From Embleya hyalina (GTDB lineage Bacteria > Actinomycetota > Actinomycetes > Streptomycetales > Streptomycetaceae): a stretch of DNA of 64,000 bases. The notes beneath the pieces are model-generated. The model searched no databases. It worked only from the letters and a program-made list of their open reading frames with translations, and had not been told where the DNA came from. Both the position numbers and the translations under genes were made by a program. Positions 8,422 to 17,803 of the stretch are shown piece by piece; within the stretch, counting starts at the first letter, position 1; every line of letters begins with the position of its first letter. The DNA lies in assembly GCF_003967355.1 (NCBI RefSeq), contig NZ_BIFH01000013.1, positions 1-64,000 of the forward strand, read 5' to 3'.

Positions 8422-10092
8422 ATGCAGGGCAATCAAGCCATCGGGGACAACAGCGGCAGCACGACCGCGGGCAGGTCGGCAGGCAGCAGATCCGCCCGGC
8501 GCCGGGCCGTGCGACGCGCCGCCGCGCCCGTCGCGGTCACCGTGGCCGCCGCCATGATGCTCGCCGCGTGCGGCGGCGCCAAGAAGAACACCGACGACAA
8601 GGGGGAGGGCGGCGGGGGCACCCTCGTGGTCGACACCTCCTTCAGCCTCAAGACCGCCGACCCGGGCCGCACCTTCGAGCCCACCGGCATCATGGTCACC
8701 CGGCCCGTCTACGACACGCTGCTCACCTTCGCCAACGGCGATGTGACCAAGCCCGTGCCGTTGCTCGCCTCCTCCTACGAGGCCTCGCCCGACGCGAAGA
8801 CCTTCACGTTCCCGCTGCGCTCGGAGGCCAAGTTCTCCGACGGCACCCCGGTCACCGCGAAGGATGTCGTCTTCTCCTTCAACCGGGTCAAGAACCTCAA
8901 GGGCAACCCGGCCTTCCTGCTCGACGGCGTGACCGCCACCGCCAAGGACGAGCACACGGTGGTGCTGACCACCGCGGCCGCCGACCCCGCGCTGCCCTTC
9001 CGCATCGCGACCCCGGCGCTCGGCGTGGTCAACTCCAAGACCGTCGCCGCGCACGGCGGTTCCGACGCGGCCGGCGCCGACCAGGGTGACAAGGCCGAGC
9101 AGTTCCTCAACGGCGACTCGCAGGGCAGCGGTCCGTACAAGATCACCAAGTACGACGTGTCCACCGAGGTCATCCTCACCCGCAACGAGAACTACTGGGG
9201 CACCAAGCCCAAGTACGCCAAGGTCGTGGTGCGCAACGTGCCCGCGAACACCCAGCAGTTGAACGTGCTCAGCGGCGAGAGCCAGATCTCCCTCGACATG
9301 TCGCCCGACCAGGCGGTCAAGGTCAAGGGCCAGGCCCAGGTGCTGCAACAGCCCACGCCCACCACCGCGTTCCTGTTCACGAACGACAACCCGGCGATCT
9401 CGCCGACGACCTCCAACAAGGACTTCCAGGAGGCCGTGCGCTACGGCCTGGACTACAAGAGCCTGTTGGACGTGGCCGGCGCCGGATCCGCCCAGGCGGC
9501 CGGGATCGTGCCCAGCTTCTTCACCGGCGCGCTCGACCCGGGCAAGGCCATCCAGCGCGATGTCCCGCGCGCCAAGGCCGCGTTGGCCAAGGCCGGGCTG
9601 AACAACCCGAGCGTCGACCTGTACTACGCGTCCGACGTGACGATCAACGGCATCAACTTCGGCGACCTCGCCGCCCGGGTGCAGGCCAACCTCAAGGAGG
9701 TCGGCATCAACATCAACCTCAAGCCGGCCCCCACCCAGACCGCGCTCGACTCGTACCGCAACGGCTCCGAGGCGATGGGCCTCTGGTGGTGGCAGGCCGA
9801 CTACCCGGACGCCAGCGACTACCTCGCCTTCACCCCCGGCGAGCTGGTCAGCCTGCGCGCCGGCTGGAAGGCCGAGGCCAACCCCGAGGTGTCCGGCCTG
9901 GCACAGAAGGCCAAGACGGCCACGTCCGACACGGAACGTGTGACCGCCTACAAGCAACTGCAGGAGGCGATGAACAAGACCGGCCCGTTCATGCCCCTGC
10001 TCCAGCCCGCACAGGTGATCGCCGCGAACAACTCGGTCAAGAACCTGCGCTACAACCCGATCTGGTACATCGATGTCGACAAGCTCGGCTGA
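8422..10092 (+). CDS. Peptide ABC transporter substrate-binding lipoprotein (SBP family 5)
   Basis: 556 aa, typical DppA/OppA length. A basic n-region is followed by MMLAACGG, a lipobox placing the lipidated Cys near residue 51. The fold signatures of family 5 are present: PVYDTLLTF, SDGTPVTAKDVVFSF and GSGPYKITKYD. It should be anchored outside the membrane and capture di- or oligopeptides for the permeases encoded immediately downstream. First gene of the rightward operon to about 15.9 kb. The next gene overlaps its last 20 bp. Confidence 0.92.
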   Translation: MQGNQAIGDNSGSTTAGRSAGSRSARRRAVRRAAAPVAVTVAAAMMLAACGGAKKNTDDKGEGGGGTLVVDTSFSLKTADPGRTFEPTGIMVTRPVYDTLLTFANGDVTKPVPLLASSYEASPDAKTFTFPLRSEAKFSDGTPVTAKDVVFSFNRVKNLKGNPAFLLDGVTATAKDEHTVVLTTAAADPALPFRIATPALGVVNSKTVAAHGGSDAAGADQGDKAEQFLNGDSQGSGPYKITKYDVSTEVILTRNENYWGTKPKYAKVVVRNVPANTQQLNVLSGESQISLDMSPDQAVKVKGQAQVLQQPTPTTAFLFTNDNPAISPTTSNKDFQEAVRYGLDYKSLLDVAGAGSAQAAGIVPSFFTGALDPGKAIQRDVPRAKAALAKAGLNNPSVDLYYASDVTINGINFGDLAARVQANLKEVGININLKPAPTQTALDSYRNGSEAMGLWWWQADYPDASDYLAFTPGELVSLRAGWKAEANPEVSGLAQKAKTATSDTERVTAYKQLQEAMNKTGPFMPLLQPAQVIAANNSVKNLRYNPIWYIDVDKLG

Positions 10093-11197
10093 TCCCACCG
10101 CCCGACCCGGCACTCCCCGGGCGGCCGCATCCCCCAAGGGGGGTGCGGCCCCCGGGCCCCGGGCCGCGCGCGGCTCCCACCCCTTCGCCAGGTTCGTCCT
10201 GGTGCGCCTGTCCATCGGTCTGCTGCTGTGCGTGGGCATCACCGTCCTGGCCTTCGTGCTGACCCACTCCGTGCCCGGCGACCCGGTCGCCGCGAACCTC
10301 GGCGACCGGGCCCAGAACGACCCGGCCGCGGTCGCCGCGTTCAAGGAGAAGAACGGGCTCAACGACTCGCTGCCCTCGCAATACTTCACCTACCTGGGCA
10401 ACCTGCTGCACGGCGACATGGGCACCTCCCAGCAGACCCACCGACCCGTCTGGGACGACCTGGCCGACAAGGTCCCCGCCAGCGTCGAACTCGCCCTGTT
10501 CGCCATCGTGTTGGCCCTGGTGATCGGCGTCGGCCTGGGTATCGTCGCGGCCGTCACCCGCAACGGGTGGCCGGACCGGGTGATCCGGGTGGTCAGCCTC
10601 GCGGGCGTGTCCATGCCGGTCTTCTGGCTCGCCCAAGTCGCCTTCTACGTCTTCTCGTTCAAGCTCGGCTGGATCCAGGCGGGCGGTCGGCTCTCGCCCG
10701 GCGCGATCCCCCCGGACGAGATCACCGGCCTCTACACGCTCGACTCGCTCCTGGTCGGCGACACCGGCACATTCGGTGAGGCATTCTCCCGGATGATCCT
10801 GCCCGCCTGCGTACTGGCCGCCTTCAACATCGGCGTACTCACCCGCTTCACCCGCGCCGCCGTACTCGAAGCCCTCGGCAACGACTACGTGCGCGCCGCC
10901 CGGGCCAAGGGACTTCCCGAGAGCACGGTCATCCGTCGGCACGTGTTGCGCCCCGCGCTCACCTCGATCCTGACCGTCGCCGGACTCACCTTCGGTGGCA
11001 TGCTCGCCGGTACCGTGCTCGTCGAGAACGTGCTGTCCTGGCCCGGATTGGGCCAGTACGCCTACAAGAGCGCGCTCAACCTGGACCTGCCGTCCATCAT
11101 GGGCGTCTGCCTGTTCGTCGCGGTCGTCTACGTCGTGATCAACCTCCTCGTGGACCTGCTCTACGGGGTCATCGACCCGAGGATTCGCCTCTCGTGA
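10073..11197 (+). CDS. Peptide ABC transporter permease (DppB type)
   Basis: 374 aa. After a ~40-residue hydrophilic N-terminus there are six predicted membrane segments, starting at LVRLSIGLLLCVGITVLAFVL. The inner-membrane EAA loop appears as EALGNDYVRAARAKGLPES. The start ATG 10073 lies inside the end of the substrate-binding gene and has no clear Shine-Dalgarno, so translation may be coupled or begin slightly later. It forms the import channel with the next gene's product. Confidence 0.9.
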   Translation: MSTSSADPTARPGTPRAAASPKGGAAPGPRAARGSHPFARFVLVRLSIGLLLCVGITVLAFVLTHSVPGDPVAANLGDRAQNDPAAVAAFKEKNGLNDSLPSQYFTYLGNLLHGDMGTSQQTHRPVWDDLADKVPASVELALFAIVLALVIGVGLGIVAAVTRNGWPDRVIRVVSLAGVSMPVFWLAQVAFYVFSFKLGWIQAGGRLSPGAIPPDEITGLYTLDSLLVGDTGTFGEAFSRMILPACVLAAFNIGVLTRFTRAAVLEALGNDYVRAARAKGLPESTVIRRHVLRPALTSILTVAGLTFGGMLAGTVLVENVLSWPGLGQYAYKSALNLDLPSIMGVCLFVAVVYVVINLLVDLLYGVIDPRIRLS

Positions 11198-12114
11198 ACG
11201 CCACGCGCCTGTTCCTCGGCGATCGGCTCGGAGCCGACCGCACCCCCAGCCCGGACGACGACGCCCCCCGGCGCAAGCCCCGGCGCGCCGGGAAGTCGCC
11301 CTGGCGCAGCCCGTTGGCCGTCACCGGCCTCGCCATCATCGGCGTCTTCCTGATCGCCGCCGTGTTCGCCTCGCTGATCTCCCCCGAGGACCCCCTCGCG
11401 CAGAAGTGGCCGAAGTACCAGTCCCCCTCCGGGGACCACTGGTTCGGCACCGATCAACTCGGCCGCGACATCCTGTCCCGGGTCATCCACGGCACCCGGA
11501 TCTCGCTGCCGCTGGCACTGCTCCTGGTGGTCCTGGCGATGGTCATCGGTACCGTCCTGGGCGCCGTCGCCGGATACTTCGGCGGCTGGATCGACATGGT
11601 CGTCATGCGCTGCGCCGACCTGGTGCTCGCGTTCCCGGCGATCATCCTGGCCATGGCCGTGGTCGCCGCGCTCGGGCCGAACCTGACGAACGCCGTCCTC
11701 GCCGTGGTGATCGTCAGTTGGCCGACCTACGCCCGCGTGGTGCGCGGCCTGGTACTGACGCTGCGGCAATCGGACTTCGTCCAGGCCGACCGCCTCCTCG
11801 GCGCCTCCGGGTGGCGCGTACTCGCCGTGGACCTGCGGCCCAACCTGGCCGGGCCGGTCGCCGTGCTCGCCGCGCTCGACCTGGGCAACGCGGTACTGCT
11901 GCTGTCCGGACTGTCCTTCCTCGGCCTGGGCGCGCAACCGCCCGCCGCCGAGTGGGGCGCCATGGTCAACGCCGGATCGGCGAACTTCGACGCGTGGTGG
12001 GTCGCGGTCTTCCCCGGCGCGGCCATCCTGCTCTCGGTGCTCGCCTTCAACTTCCTGGGCGACACCCTGCGCGACGCGCTCGACCCGCGTACGGCCCGGG
12101 CGATCCGAAAGTGA
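11194..12114 (+). CDS. Peptide ABC transporter permease (DppC type)
   Basis: 306 aa from GTG 11194, overlapping the dppB-like stop (GTGA). An N-terminal membrane helix (VTGLAIIGVFLIAAVFASLI) is followed by the characteristic HWFGTDQLGRDILSRVIHG. The C-terminal BPD_transp_1 domain contains LTLRQSDFVQADRLLGAS as its EAA-type loop. Pairs with the preceding permease as the heterodimeric channel of a di/oligopeptide importer. Confidence 0.92.
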   Translation: MNATRLFLGDRLGADRTPSPDDDAPRRKPRRAGKSPWRSPLAVTGLAIIGVFLIAAVFASLISPEDPLAQKWPKYQSPSGDHWFGTDQLGRDILSRVIHGTRISLPLALLLVVLAMVIGTVLGAVAGYFGGWIDMVVMRCADLVLAFPAIILAMAVVAALGPNLTNAVLAVVIVSWPTYARVVRGLVLTLRQSDFVQADRLLGASGWRVLAVDLRPNLAGPVAVLAALDLGNAVLLLSGLSFLGLGAQPPAAEWGAMVNAGSANFDAWWVAVFPGAAILLSVLAFNFLGDTLRDALDPRTARAIRK

Positions 12115-13187
12115 CTCCGAAAGTGACGGAGATGAACGAGAACCCCGCTTCGACGCCCGACACCTCGACCCGCGAGAAGTCGACACCCGGCGCGGAACCC
12201 GTGCTGGCGATCCGCGATCTGGTCGTCGAACTGCCCGGCCCCGACGGGAGTCCGCTGCGCGCCATCGACGGCGTCGACCTCACCGTCGGGCGCGGCGAGA
12301 TCGTCGGCCTCGCCGGCGAGAGCGGTTCCGGCAAGACGATGACCGCGCTCGCCCTGCTCGGCCTGCTGCCGCAGGGCGGCACCGCCGCCGGGCAGATGCT
12401 CGTCGAGGGCGACGACGTACTGAAGATGACCCCGCGTCAGGTCCGCGACCTGCGCGGCAACCGGGTCGCGATGGTCTTCCAGGACCCGATGACCTCGCTG
12501 CACCCGATGCTCAGCGTCGGCAAGCAGCTCACGGAACACCTGCGCCACCACAAGAAGTTGGACAAGCGCGCGGCCAACGCCCGCGCGGTGGAACTGCTCG
12601 CCACGGTGCGCATCCCCGACCCCGAACGGGCGCTCGGCCGCTACCCGCACCAGTTCTCCGGCGGCATGCGCCAGCGCATCGCGATCGCCATCGCGCTCGC
12701 CTGCGACCCGGCGCTGCTGCTCGCCGACGAGCCCACCACGGCCCTGGACGTCACCGTCCAGGCGGGCATCCTGCGCCTGCTGGACCGACTGCGCCGGGAG
12801 AACGGCCTGTCCGTGCTGATCATCACGCACGACCTCGGCGTGATGTCCGCCCTCGCCGACCGGGTCAGCGTGATGTACGCGGGCCGCATCGTGGAGAGCG
12901 GGCCGCGCGCCGACGTGCTGCGCGAACCGCGACACCCGTACACCCGGGGCCTGTTGGACGCGCTGCCGCACCCGGACGGGGGCAACGCCGCGCTGGTGCC
13001 GATCGTCGGCTCGCCACCCAAGCTCGGCCAGGCGCCCAGCGGTTGCGCGTTCCACCCGCGCTGCCCGCACGCGGTGGCCGGTTGCGCCGAGGAGCGGCCG
13101 AACCTGCTCGCGTTGACCCCCACCCACGCCGGGGCCTGCCCGATCGACCCCCTGGCCGTCACCGCCTCGAAGGTGGGTACCCCATGA
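12111..13187 (+). CDS. Peptide ABC transporter ATP-binding protein (DppD type)
   Basis: About 358 aa. GTG 12111 overlaps the preceding stop (GTGA); GTG 12123 and ATG 12132 are in-frame alternatives and none has a good ribosome-binding site. Walker A GESGSGKT, signature FSGGMRQR, Walker [13 protein letters not shown] and the H-loop ITHD are intact. The C-terminal oligopeptide-transporter extension has [14 protein letters not shown]. Energises the importer together with the next ATPase. Confidence 0.92.
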   Translation: MTPKVTEMNENPASTPDTSTREKSTPGAEPVLAIRDLVVELPGPDGSPLRAIDGVDLTVGRGEIVGLAGESGSGKTMTALALLGLLPQGGTAAGQMLVEGDDVLKMTPRQVRDLRGNRVAMVFQDPMTSLHPMLSVGKQLTEHLRHHKKLDKRAANARAVELLATVRIPDPERALGRYPHQFSGGMRQRIAIAIALACDPALLLADEPTTALDVTVQAGILRLLDRLRRENGLSVLIITHDLGVMSALADRVSVMYAGRIVESGPRADVLREPRHPYTRGLLDALPHPDGGNAALVPIVGSPPKLGQAPSGCAFHPRCPHAVAGCAEERPNLLALTPTHAGACPIDPLAVTASKVGTP

Positions 13188-14188
13188 CCGCGCTCTCCGG
13201 CACCTCCAATCTCACCGTCACCAGCAAGGACGTCGGCCTGCGGCTGCACGACCTGTCCGTGACCTACCGCTCGCCGGGCCGCCCCCTGGTGCGCGCGGTG
13301 GCCGGGGTGAGTCTGGCGGTGGCCCCGGGGCAGGTGGTCGGCCTGGTCGGCGAATCCGGCTGCGGCAAGTCGACCCTCGGCAAGGCCGCGGTCGGGCTGC
13401 TCAAGCCGGCCGGCGGCCGGGTCACCTTCAACGGCCGGGCGGTCGACACGCTGGGCCTGCGACCGCGGCCGAGCGACCAGCGCGGCCTGCAGATGGTCTT
13501 CCAGGACCCCTACGCCTCGCTCAACCCGCGCCGCCGGATCGGCGAACAGATCTCCGACGCGGTGGTGTTGGCCGGCGGCACCCGCGAACGCGGCCGTGAG
13601 ACGGCCCGCGAACTCCTCGAACGAGTCGGCCTGGCCGCCGAGTTCGTCGACCGCTTCCCGCACGAGTTCTCCGGCGGACAGCGGCAGCGCATCGCCATCG
13701 CCCGGGTGTTGGCCGCCGAGCCGTCGTGCATCGTCGCCGACGAGCCGATCGCCGCCCTGGACGCCTCCGCGCAGGCGTCGGTGGCCAACCTGTTGCTCGA
13801 CCTGGCCCGGGAGCGCAACGTCGGCCTGCTGTTCATCTCGCACGACCTGTCCATCGTGCGGCAGATCGCCGACACCGTCGCGGTGATGTACCTGGGCACC
13901 GTGGTCGAGAGCGGCCCCACCGCCCAGGTCTGGGACGACCCGCGCCACCCGTACAGCAAGGCGCTGATCTCCGCGGTGCCGCGCGCCGACGGCAGCGGCG
14001 AGTTGCCCGTCGACCTCCCCGGCGACGTCCCCGACCCCGCCTTCCCGCCCACCGGCTGCCGGTTCCACCCGCGCTGCCCGATCGCCACCGACGCCTGCGA
14101 GGTCGACGAGCCCGCACTGGTGGAATTCCTCCCGGAGCGCAGGGCCGCCTGTTCGGTCCTCGCTCCCGCTCTCACGAAAGTCGGGTGA
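13184..14188 (+). CDS. Peptide ABC transporter ATP-binding protein (DppF type)
   Basis: 334 aa from ATG 13184, overlapping the upstream stop by 4 bp (ATGA). Walker [10 protein letters not shown], signature FSGGQRQR, Walker [13 protein letters not shown] and the C-terminal [14 protein letters not shown] element are all present. Fifth gene of the importer operon. The presence of all five components indicates a complete functional transporter. Confidence 0.92.
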   Translation: MTALSGTSNLTVTSKDVGLRLHDLSVTYRSPGRPLVRAVAGVSLAVAPGQVVGLVGESGCGKSTLGKAAVGLLKPAGGRVTFNGRAVDTLGLRPRPSDQRGLQMVFQDPYASLNPRRRIGEQISDAVVLAGGTRERGRETARELLERVGLAAEFVDRFPHEFSGGQRQRIAIARVLAAEPSCIVADEPIAALDASAQASVANLLLDLARERNVGLLFISHDLSIVRQIADTVAVMYLGTVVESGPTAQVWDDPRHPYSKALISAVPRADGSGELPVDLPGDVPDPAFPPTGCRFHPRCPIATDACEVDEPALVEFLPERRAACSVLAPALTKVG

Positions 14189-14196
14189 CCCCACCC

Positions 14197-15378
14197 ATGT
14201 GGTTGACCAACTGTCACGTCGTCGACGTCGTCACCGGCGAGGTCCTGCGCGATCGCAGCGTGCACGTCGACAACGGTGTCATCGTCGAGGTGGCCGCCGC
14301 CGCGCCGGCGGACGCGGACGTCCACGACCTGGGCGGGCGGCACCTGCTGCCCGGGCTGATCACGTGCCACTCGCACATGTCGATCGTCTTCCCCTTCTCC
14401 GAGACGCGCGAGGACGAACCGGCCGAACTGACCGCGTTCCGCGCCGCCCAGCGGGCCGCCGACGCGCTGCACGCCGGGGTGACCACGATGCGGTGCGTGC
14501 ACGAGCAGAACCGGATCGACTTCGTGCTGCGCGAGGCGCGCGCCCGGGGCTGGATCCGCGCCCCGCGCGTATTCGGCGCCGGTCGCGCGCTGTCCACCCC
14601 CGGCGGCCACGGCGAGGGCTCGGACTGTGTCTACGTCAAGGGCGCGGACGCCTTCTACCACGCGGCCCTGGGCGAACTCGAGGCCGGCGCCGACCACATC
14701 AAGATCTTCATCAACTCCGGCCTGGCCCGCGAGGGCGAGGACTTCGAGCACGCGGAGATGACCGACGCGGAGATCGCCGCCACCGTCAAGGCCGCCGACG
14801 AGCACGGCGCCTACGTCGTCGCGCACGCCGGCGAGTCCGCCGCGATCCGGCAGGCCGTCGAGTTGGGCGTGCGCTCGTTCGAGCACATCTACGCCCTCGA
14901 CGCGGAGACCGCGCGCCTGCTCGCCGAGCGGGAAGCGTTCGTCACCCCGACGCTGTGCGTGACCAACTCGCTGGGCTGGATGCGGGACAACCACTTCGAC
15001 GAGGGCTCGGTCGTCAACGCCAAGAACGCCATCGCGCCGCACCAGGAGAGCTTCCGGCGCGCGGTCGAGGCGGGCGTACAGGTGGTCAACGGCACCGACG
15101 TGCCGCCCGGCGATCGGGTCGACGGGGTGTCCGCCGTCGTGCACGAGATGTACCTGATGGCCAAGGGCGGCCTGGACAACCTGCGCGTGCTCCAGGCGGC
15201 CACCGTCACCGCGGCCCGGCTGATCCGGGCCGAGGACCGGCTCGGACGGATCGCCCCCGGCTACGCGGCCGACCTGATCGCCGTCGACGGCGACCCGCTG
15301 AACGACCTCGGCGCGATGGGCCGGATGTCGTTCGTCATGCTGGAGGGCGAGGTCGTCCGCGAGGACGTACCGGTCTGA
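14197..15378 (+). CDS. Metal-dependent amidohydrolase, prolidase-like (COG1228 type)
   Basis: 393 aa from ATG 14197, 8 bp after the ATPase gene. The complete binuclear-metal ligand set of the amidohydrolase superfamily is visible: HSH (CHSHMS, residues ~62-67), the carboxylatable Lys in HIKIFINSG, His in VVAHAGES, His in SFEHIY and Asp in NGTDVPPG. Members of this group include Xaa-Pro and other Xaa dipeptidases as well as imidazolonepropionase-like enzymes. Being the first gene after a peptide importer suggests an intracellular dipeptidase acting on imported peptides. With the hydroxyproline-type operon next door, X-Pro or X-Hyp dipeptides are an attractive but inferred substrate. Confidence 0.87.
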   Translation: MWLTNCHVVDVVTGEVLRDRSVHVDNGVIVEVAAAAPADADVHDLGGRHLLPGLITCHSHMSIVFPFSETREDEPAELTAFRAAQRAADALHAGVTTMRCVHEQNRIDFVLREARARGWIRAPRVFGAGRALSTPGGHGEGSDCVYVKGADAFYHAALGELEAGADHIKIFINSGLAREGEDFEHAEMTDAEIAATVKAADEHGAYVVAHAGESAAIRQAVELGVRSFEHIYALDAETARLLAEREAFVTPTLCVTNSLGWMRDNHFDEGSVVNAKNAIAPHQESFRRAVEAGVQVVNGTDVPPGDRVDGVSAVVHEMYLMAKGGLDNLRVLQAATVTAARLIRAEDRLGRIAPGYAADLIAVDGDPLNDLGAMGRMSFVMLEGEVVREDVPV

Positions 15379-15424
15379 CCCCCCGCGTGCCGCCCGCCCG
15401 CCCTCTCCGATAGGACCCGCACCG

Positions 15425-15871
15425 ATGACCACCCCTTCCACCTCCCGCGACGCCCACCGCCCCGCCGGGTCGGCCGAGGACCGCGCCGCCGTGTGGAGCG
15501 CCCTGCTCGACATCTACGCCGGCTTCACGGCCGGCGACCGGGAGCGGATCGACCGCCGGATCCACCCCGAGGCCACCATCTGGGACTCGGCCGCCCCCGA
15601 ACTCCTCTTCGGGCGCGCCGACCTGGACCGCATCCGGGCGGAGCGCCCGGTCGGCCCCGACGCCCCGGTGGTCACCGGGATCCACGCGAGCGACGAGGTG
15701 ATCGACATCTGGGACGACACCGCCCTCGCCCGCTACAGCCTGCGCGTCGACTTCGCGCCGGCCGCCGACGGCACGGTCCAGCCCTCGGAACACATCCGCA
15801 ACACCGCCGTGGCCCGCCGGTTCCCCGAGGGCTGGCTCGTCGTCCACAACCACGAGGACGTCCTCGCGTAG
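15425..15871 (+). CDS. NTF2/SnoaL-like protein
   Basis: 148 aa. The pattern (helix with WSALLDIYAGFTAGD, then HPEATIWD, and a C-terminal FPEGWLVVHNHED strand) fits the DUF4440/SnoaL-like cone fold used by small hydrolases, isomerases and binding proteins. Last gene of the transporter operon, 46 bp after the amidohydrolase, and followed by a strong hairpin. No catalytic role can be read from the sequence. Confidence 0.75.
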   Translation: MTTPSTSRDAHRPAGSAEDRAAVWSALLDIYAGFTAGDRERIDRRIHPEATIWDSAAPELLFGRADLDRIRAERPVGPDAPVVTGIHASDEVIDIWDDTALARYSLRVDFAPAADGTVQPSEHIRNTAVARRFPEGWLVVHNHEDVLA

Positions 15872-15887
15872 CCCCGGACACCCGACC

Positions 15888-15912
15888 CGGGCGGGGGATC
15901 GGGCCCCGCCCG
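15888..15912 (+). terminator. Hairpin terminator of the peptide-transport operon
   Basis: A perfect 9-bp stem CGGGCGGGG / CCCCGCCCG with a 7-base loop begins 17 bp after the stop of the NTF2-like gene. No T-tract, as is common in actinomycetes. Confidence 0.7.
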
Positions 15913-16059
15913 TCTCGGGGCTTCGTCGCCGGTTCGGGCGGCACGGGTGGGGCGGGACTTGCTAGGGTGTGCGATTGCTCAATCCGCGCAGACGCGAGGA
16001 GCATGCCTCGGCGTGCGCCGGTTCCGGCCGGGCACGGCGCGCGGGAAGGACGTGGAGCG

Positions 16060-16218
16060 GTGAGCACACCCCGGTACGAAAAGAAGGCCGAGTTCTTCGA
16101 GACACCCGGTCGTCCCGCCCGCGTCCGGGACCCGCTCGAAGATCCGCGCGCGGCGGCGCCGGCGTCCGCGGCGACGGCCGGCACCCCGGCCGACGGATCC
16201 GGGAGCCTGCCGTGCTGA
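16060..16218 (+). CDS. Small protein, 52 aa, upstream of malic-enzyme-like gene
   Basis: GTG 16060 is preceded by GGAAGGA (16044-16050). The product begins MSTPRYEKKAEFFETPG and is followed by an Ala/Pro-rich tail. Its stop (16216-16218) overlaps the GTG start of the next gene, a typical coupling arrangement. I do not recognise the sequence. The alternative is an untranslated leader. Confidence 0.4.
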   Translation: MSTPRYEKKAEFFETPGRPARVRDPLEDPRAAAPASAATAGTPADGSGSLPC

Positions 16219-17468
16219 GTCGGGGGCAGGGCGGCGCGGAACGGCCCGCGCCCAATCCCGCCTACAGCGTCCGGATCCACATCCCGCCCGACGCCGACGC
16301 GATCGTGGAGAGCGTGCTCGCCGACGCACCCGGCACGGTCGCCCGCCGGGCGGACGAACCGGACGTGACGGGCGCGCGGCGGATCACCCTGGACGCCGAC
16401 GGCCCGCACACCCTCGCCTGGCTCACCCGCACCCTCGCGCGCCGCCTGGGCGCCGACCTGCTGCACGCCCAGGACCCCGTCTTCACCGCCGCCTCCACCG
16501 GCAAACTCACCCTGCGCGTATGCGCGGCCACCAGCACCGGACACGACGTCGCGCTCCTGGACGCGGACGCCGACCGCCGGGTGGTCTCCCACCTGGCCGC
16601 ACACCCGGAACAGATCGACCGCTACACCGGACGCGGCCACCGCGTCGCGCTGATCAGCGACGCGAGCGCCGTCCTGGGCTTCGAGGAACTGCCCGCCGAC
16701 GCGGTCCTGCCCGCCCTCGAATCGCAGGCCGTGCACCTGCGCCGGGCCACCGGACTCGACGTCTTCCCGCTGCCCGTGGCCACCCCCGACGTCACCGACA
16801 TCGCCCGCGCGGTGCGCATCCTGGCCCCCGGCTTCGCCGCCGCGGTGCTGGTACACACCCGCCTGGACCGGGTCACCGTCACGCACGCCGCGCTCGGCCC
16901 GACCCCGCCGGTGCTGCTCCTGGACACGATCAACGACGGCCTGGCGCCGGCCACCGCCGCCGCCACGGTCAACGCCCTCGTCAATCGTGGCCTCAACCCG
17001 CTCTCCGCCCGGGTGATCGTGGTCGACCCCGCCGCCGGCGGCGACCTCGCCGGACTGCTGATCGCCTGCGGCATCGCCGACCTGACCCTGTTCGACCCGT
17101 TCACCCACAGTGCCGACGCGCTGCACACGATCGCCGACGGCGCGGACCTGATCGTCGACCTCACCGCCTTCGCCACCCCGCCCCCGGGCGTCCCGGTCCT
17201 GCGCGCCCGCCCCGACACCCCGCCCGCCTTCGGTGCCACCACCACCGGGCCACGCCCCCTGCACGCCCTCCCGGGCCTGCTCACCGCGGCCACCGCCACC
17301 CGCCGCCCGATCACCGGCCACGCCCGGGTCGCCGCCGTGTACGCGCTGATCGAGAACACCCCGCGCAACGCGCTCCTGCCCCCGACCGACCAACCCGGAC
17401 TCACCGCCGTCGTCGCCGCGGCGGCCACCCGGGCGCTCGACAACGACCCGGACCCGGACCGGGGCTGA
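16212..17468 (+). CDS. Malic-enzyme homologue lacking catalytic residues (pseudoenzyme)
   Basis: 418 aa from GTG 16212. An ACT-like N-terminus (AYSVRIHIPP) is followed by segments alignable to bacterial malic enzymes: YTGRGHRVALISDASAVLG, the VMEGK(A)-loop replaced by ALESQAVHLRR, APGF, and a C-terminal Rossmann-like region (VIVVDPAAGGDLAGLLIACG). The active-site Lys of the V-M-E-G-K motif is Gln here; the metal-binding N-L-E-D segment is replaced by AVLVHTRL and F-H-D-D-Q-H-G-T by LLLDTINDGLAPAT. The enzyme should therefore not decarboxylate malate. It is uninterrupted and retains coding bias, suggesting a maintained regulatory or binding role. Function unknown. Confidence 0.75.
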   Translation: MLSRGQGGAERPAPNPAYSVRIHIPPDADAIVESVLADAPGTVARRADEPDVTGARRITLDADGPHTLAWLTRTLARRLGADLLHAQDPVFTAASTGKLTLRVCAATSTGHDVALLDADADRRVVSHLAAHPEQIDRYTGRGHRVALISDASAVLGFEELPADAVLPALESQAVHLRRATGLDVFPLPVATPDVTDIARAVRILAPGFAAAVLVHTRLDRVTVTHAALGPTPPVLLLDTINDGLAPATAAATVNALVNRGLNPLSARVIVVDPAAGGDLAGLLIACGIADLTLFDPFTHSADALHTIADGADLIVDLTAFATPPPGVPVLRARPDTPPAFGATTTGPRPLHALPGLLTAATATRRPITGHARVAAVYALIENTPRNALLPPTDQPGLTAVVAAAATRALDNDPDPDRG

Positions 17469-17803
17469 CACCCGGATCGAGACCGGGAGCCGGTCGCGAC
17501 GCCCCTTCCGTCACCCAAGGGCATGATCCGGCCACGGCATCGGCCGATACGCCGACCGCCCCGCGGTTCGCCGGCCGCGCCGAGGCACCGGACCGGTTGA
17601 ACGATGTCGGCCAAGGGCGTCGCCCACCCGGCCGACCGGACCCCGGTACGCCGAGTCGGGCCGCTTCGGCGGAGCGGTATCGGTGGCTTCGAGCCAAGTT
17701 TGGTCAAGTGGGCTTCGTCGGAGGGCGGCTGTGTCCAGGATGACCCCGTACGCGCCGCGCGCCGGCAGGGCGACCGGCACATCTCTCGGAAAGCGGGGTC
17801 GCG
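17469..17803. other. Intergenic region, 335 bp
   Basis: Separates the malic-enzyme-like gene from the lipase gene. Composition shifts to slightly lower GC around 17690-17740, where a promoter for the lipase gene is likely. I see no repeat, strong hairpin or credible small gene. Confidence 0.4.

Noticed and set aside
13510-15513. 667-codon minus-strand frame opposite the transporter ATPase and amidohydrolase genes
   Set aside because: Antisense to two well-supported enzymes; no motifs of its own.
16060-17468. Functional NAD-dependent malic enzyme
   Set aside because: Key catalytic and metal-binding motifs are replaced, so annotating it as malic enzyme would be misleading.
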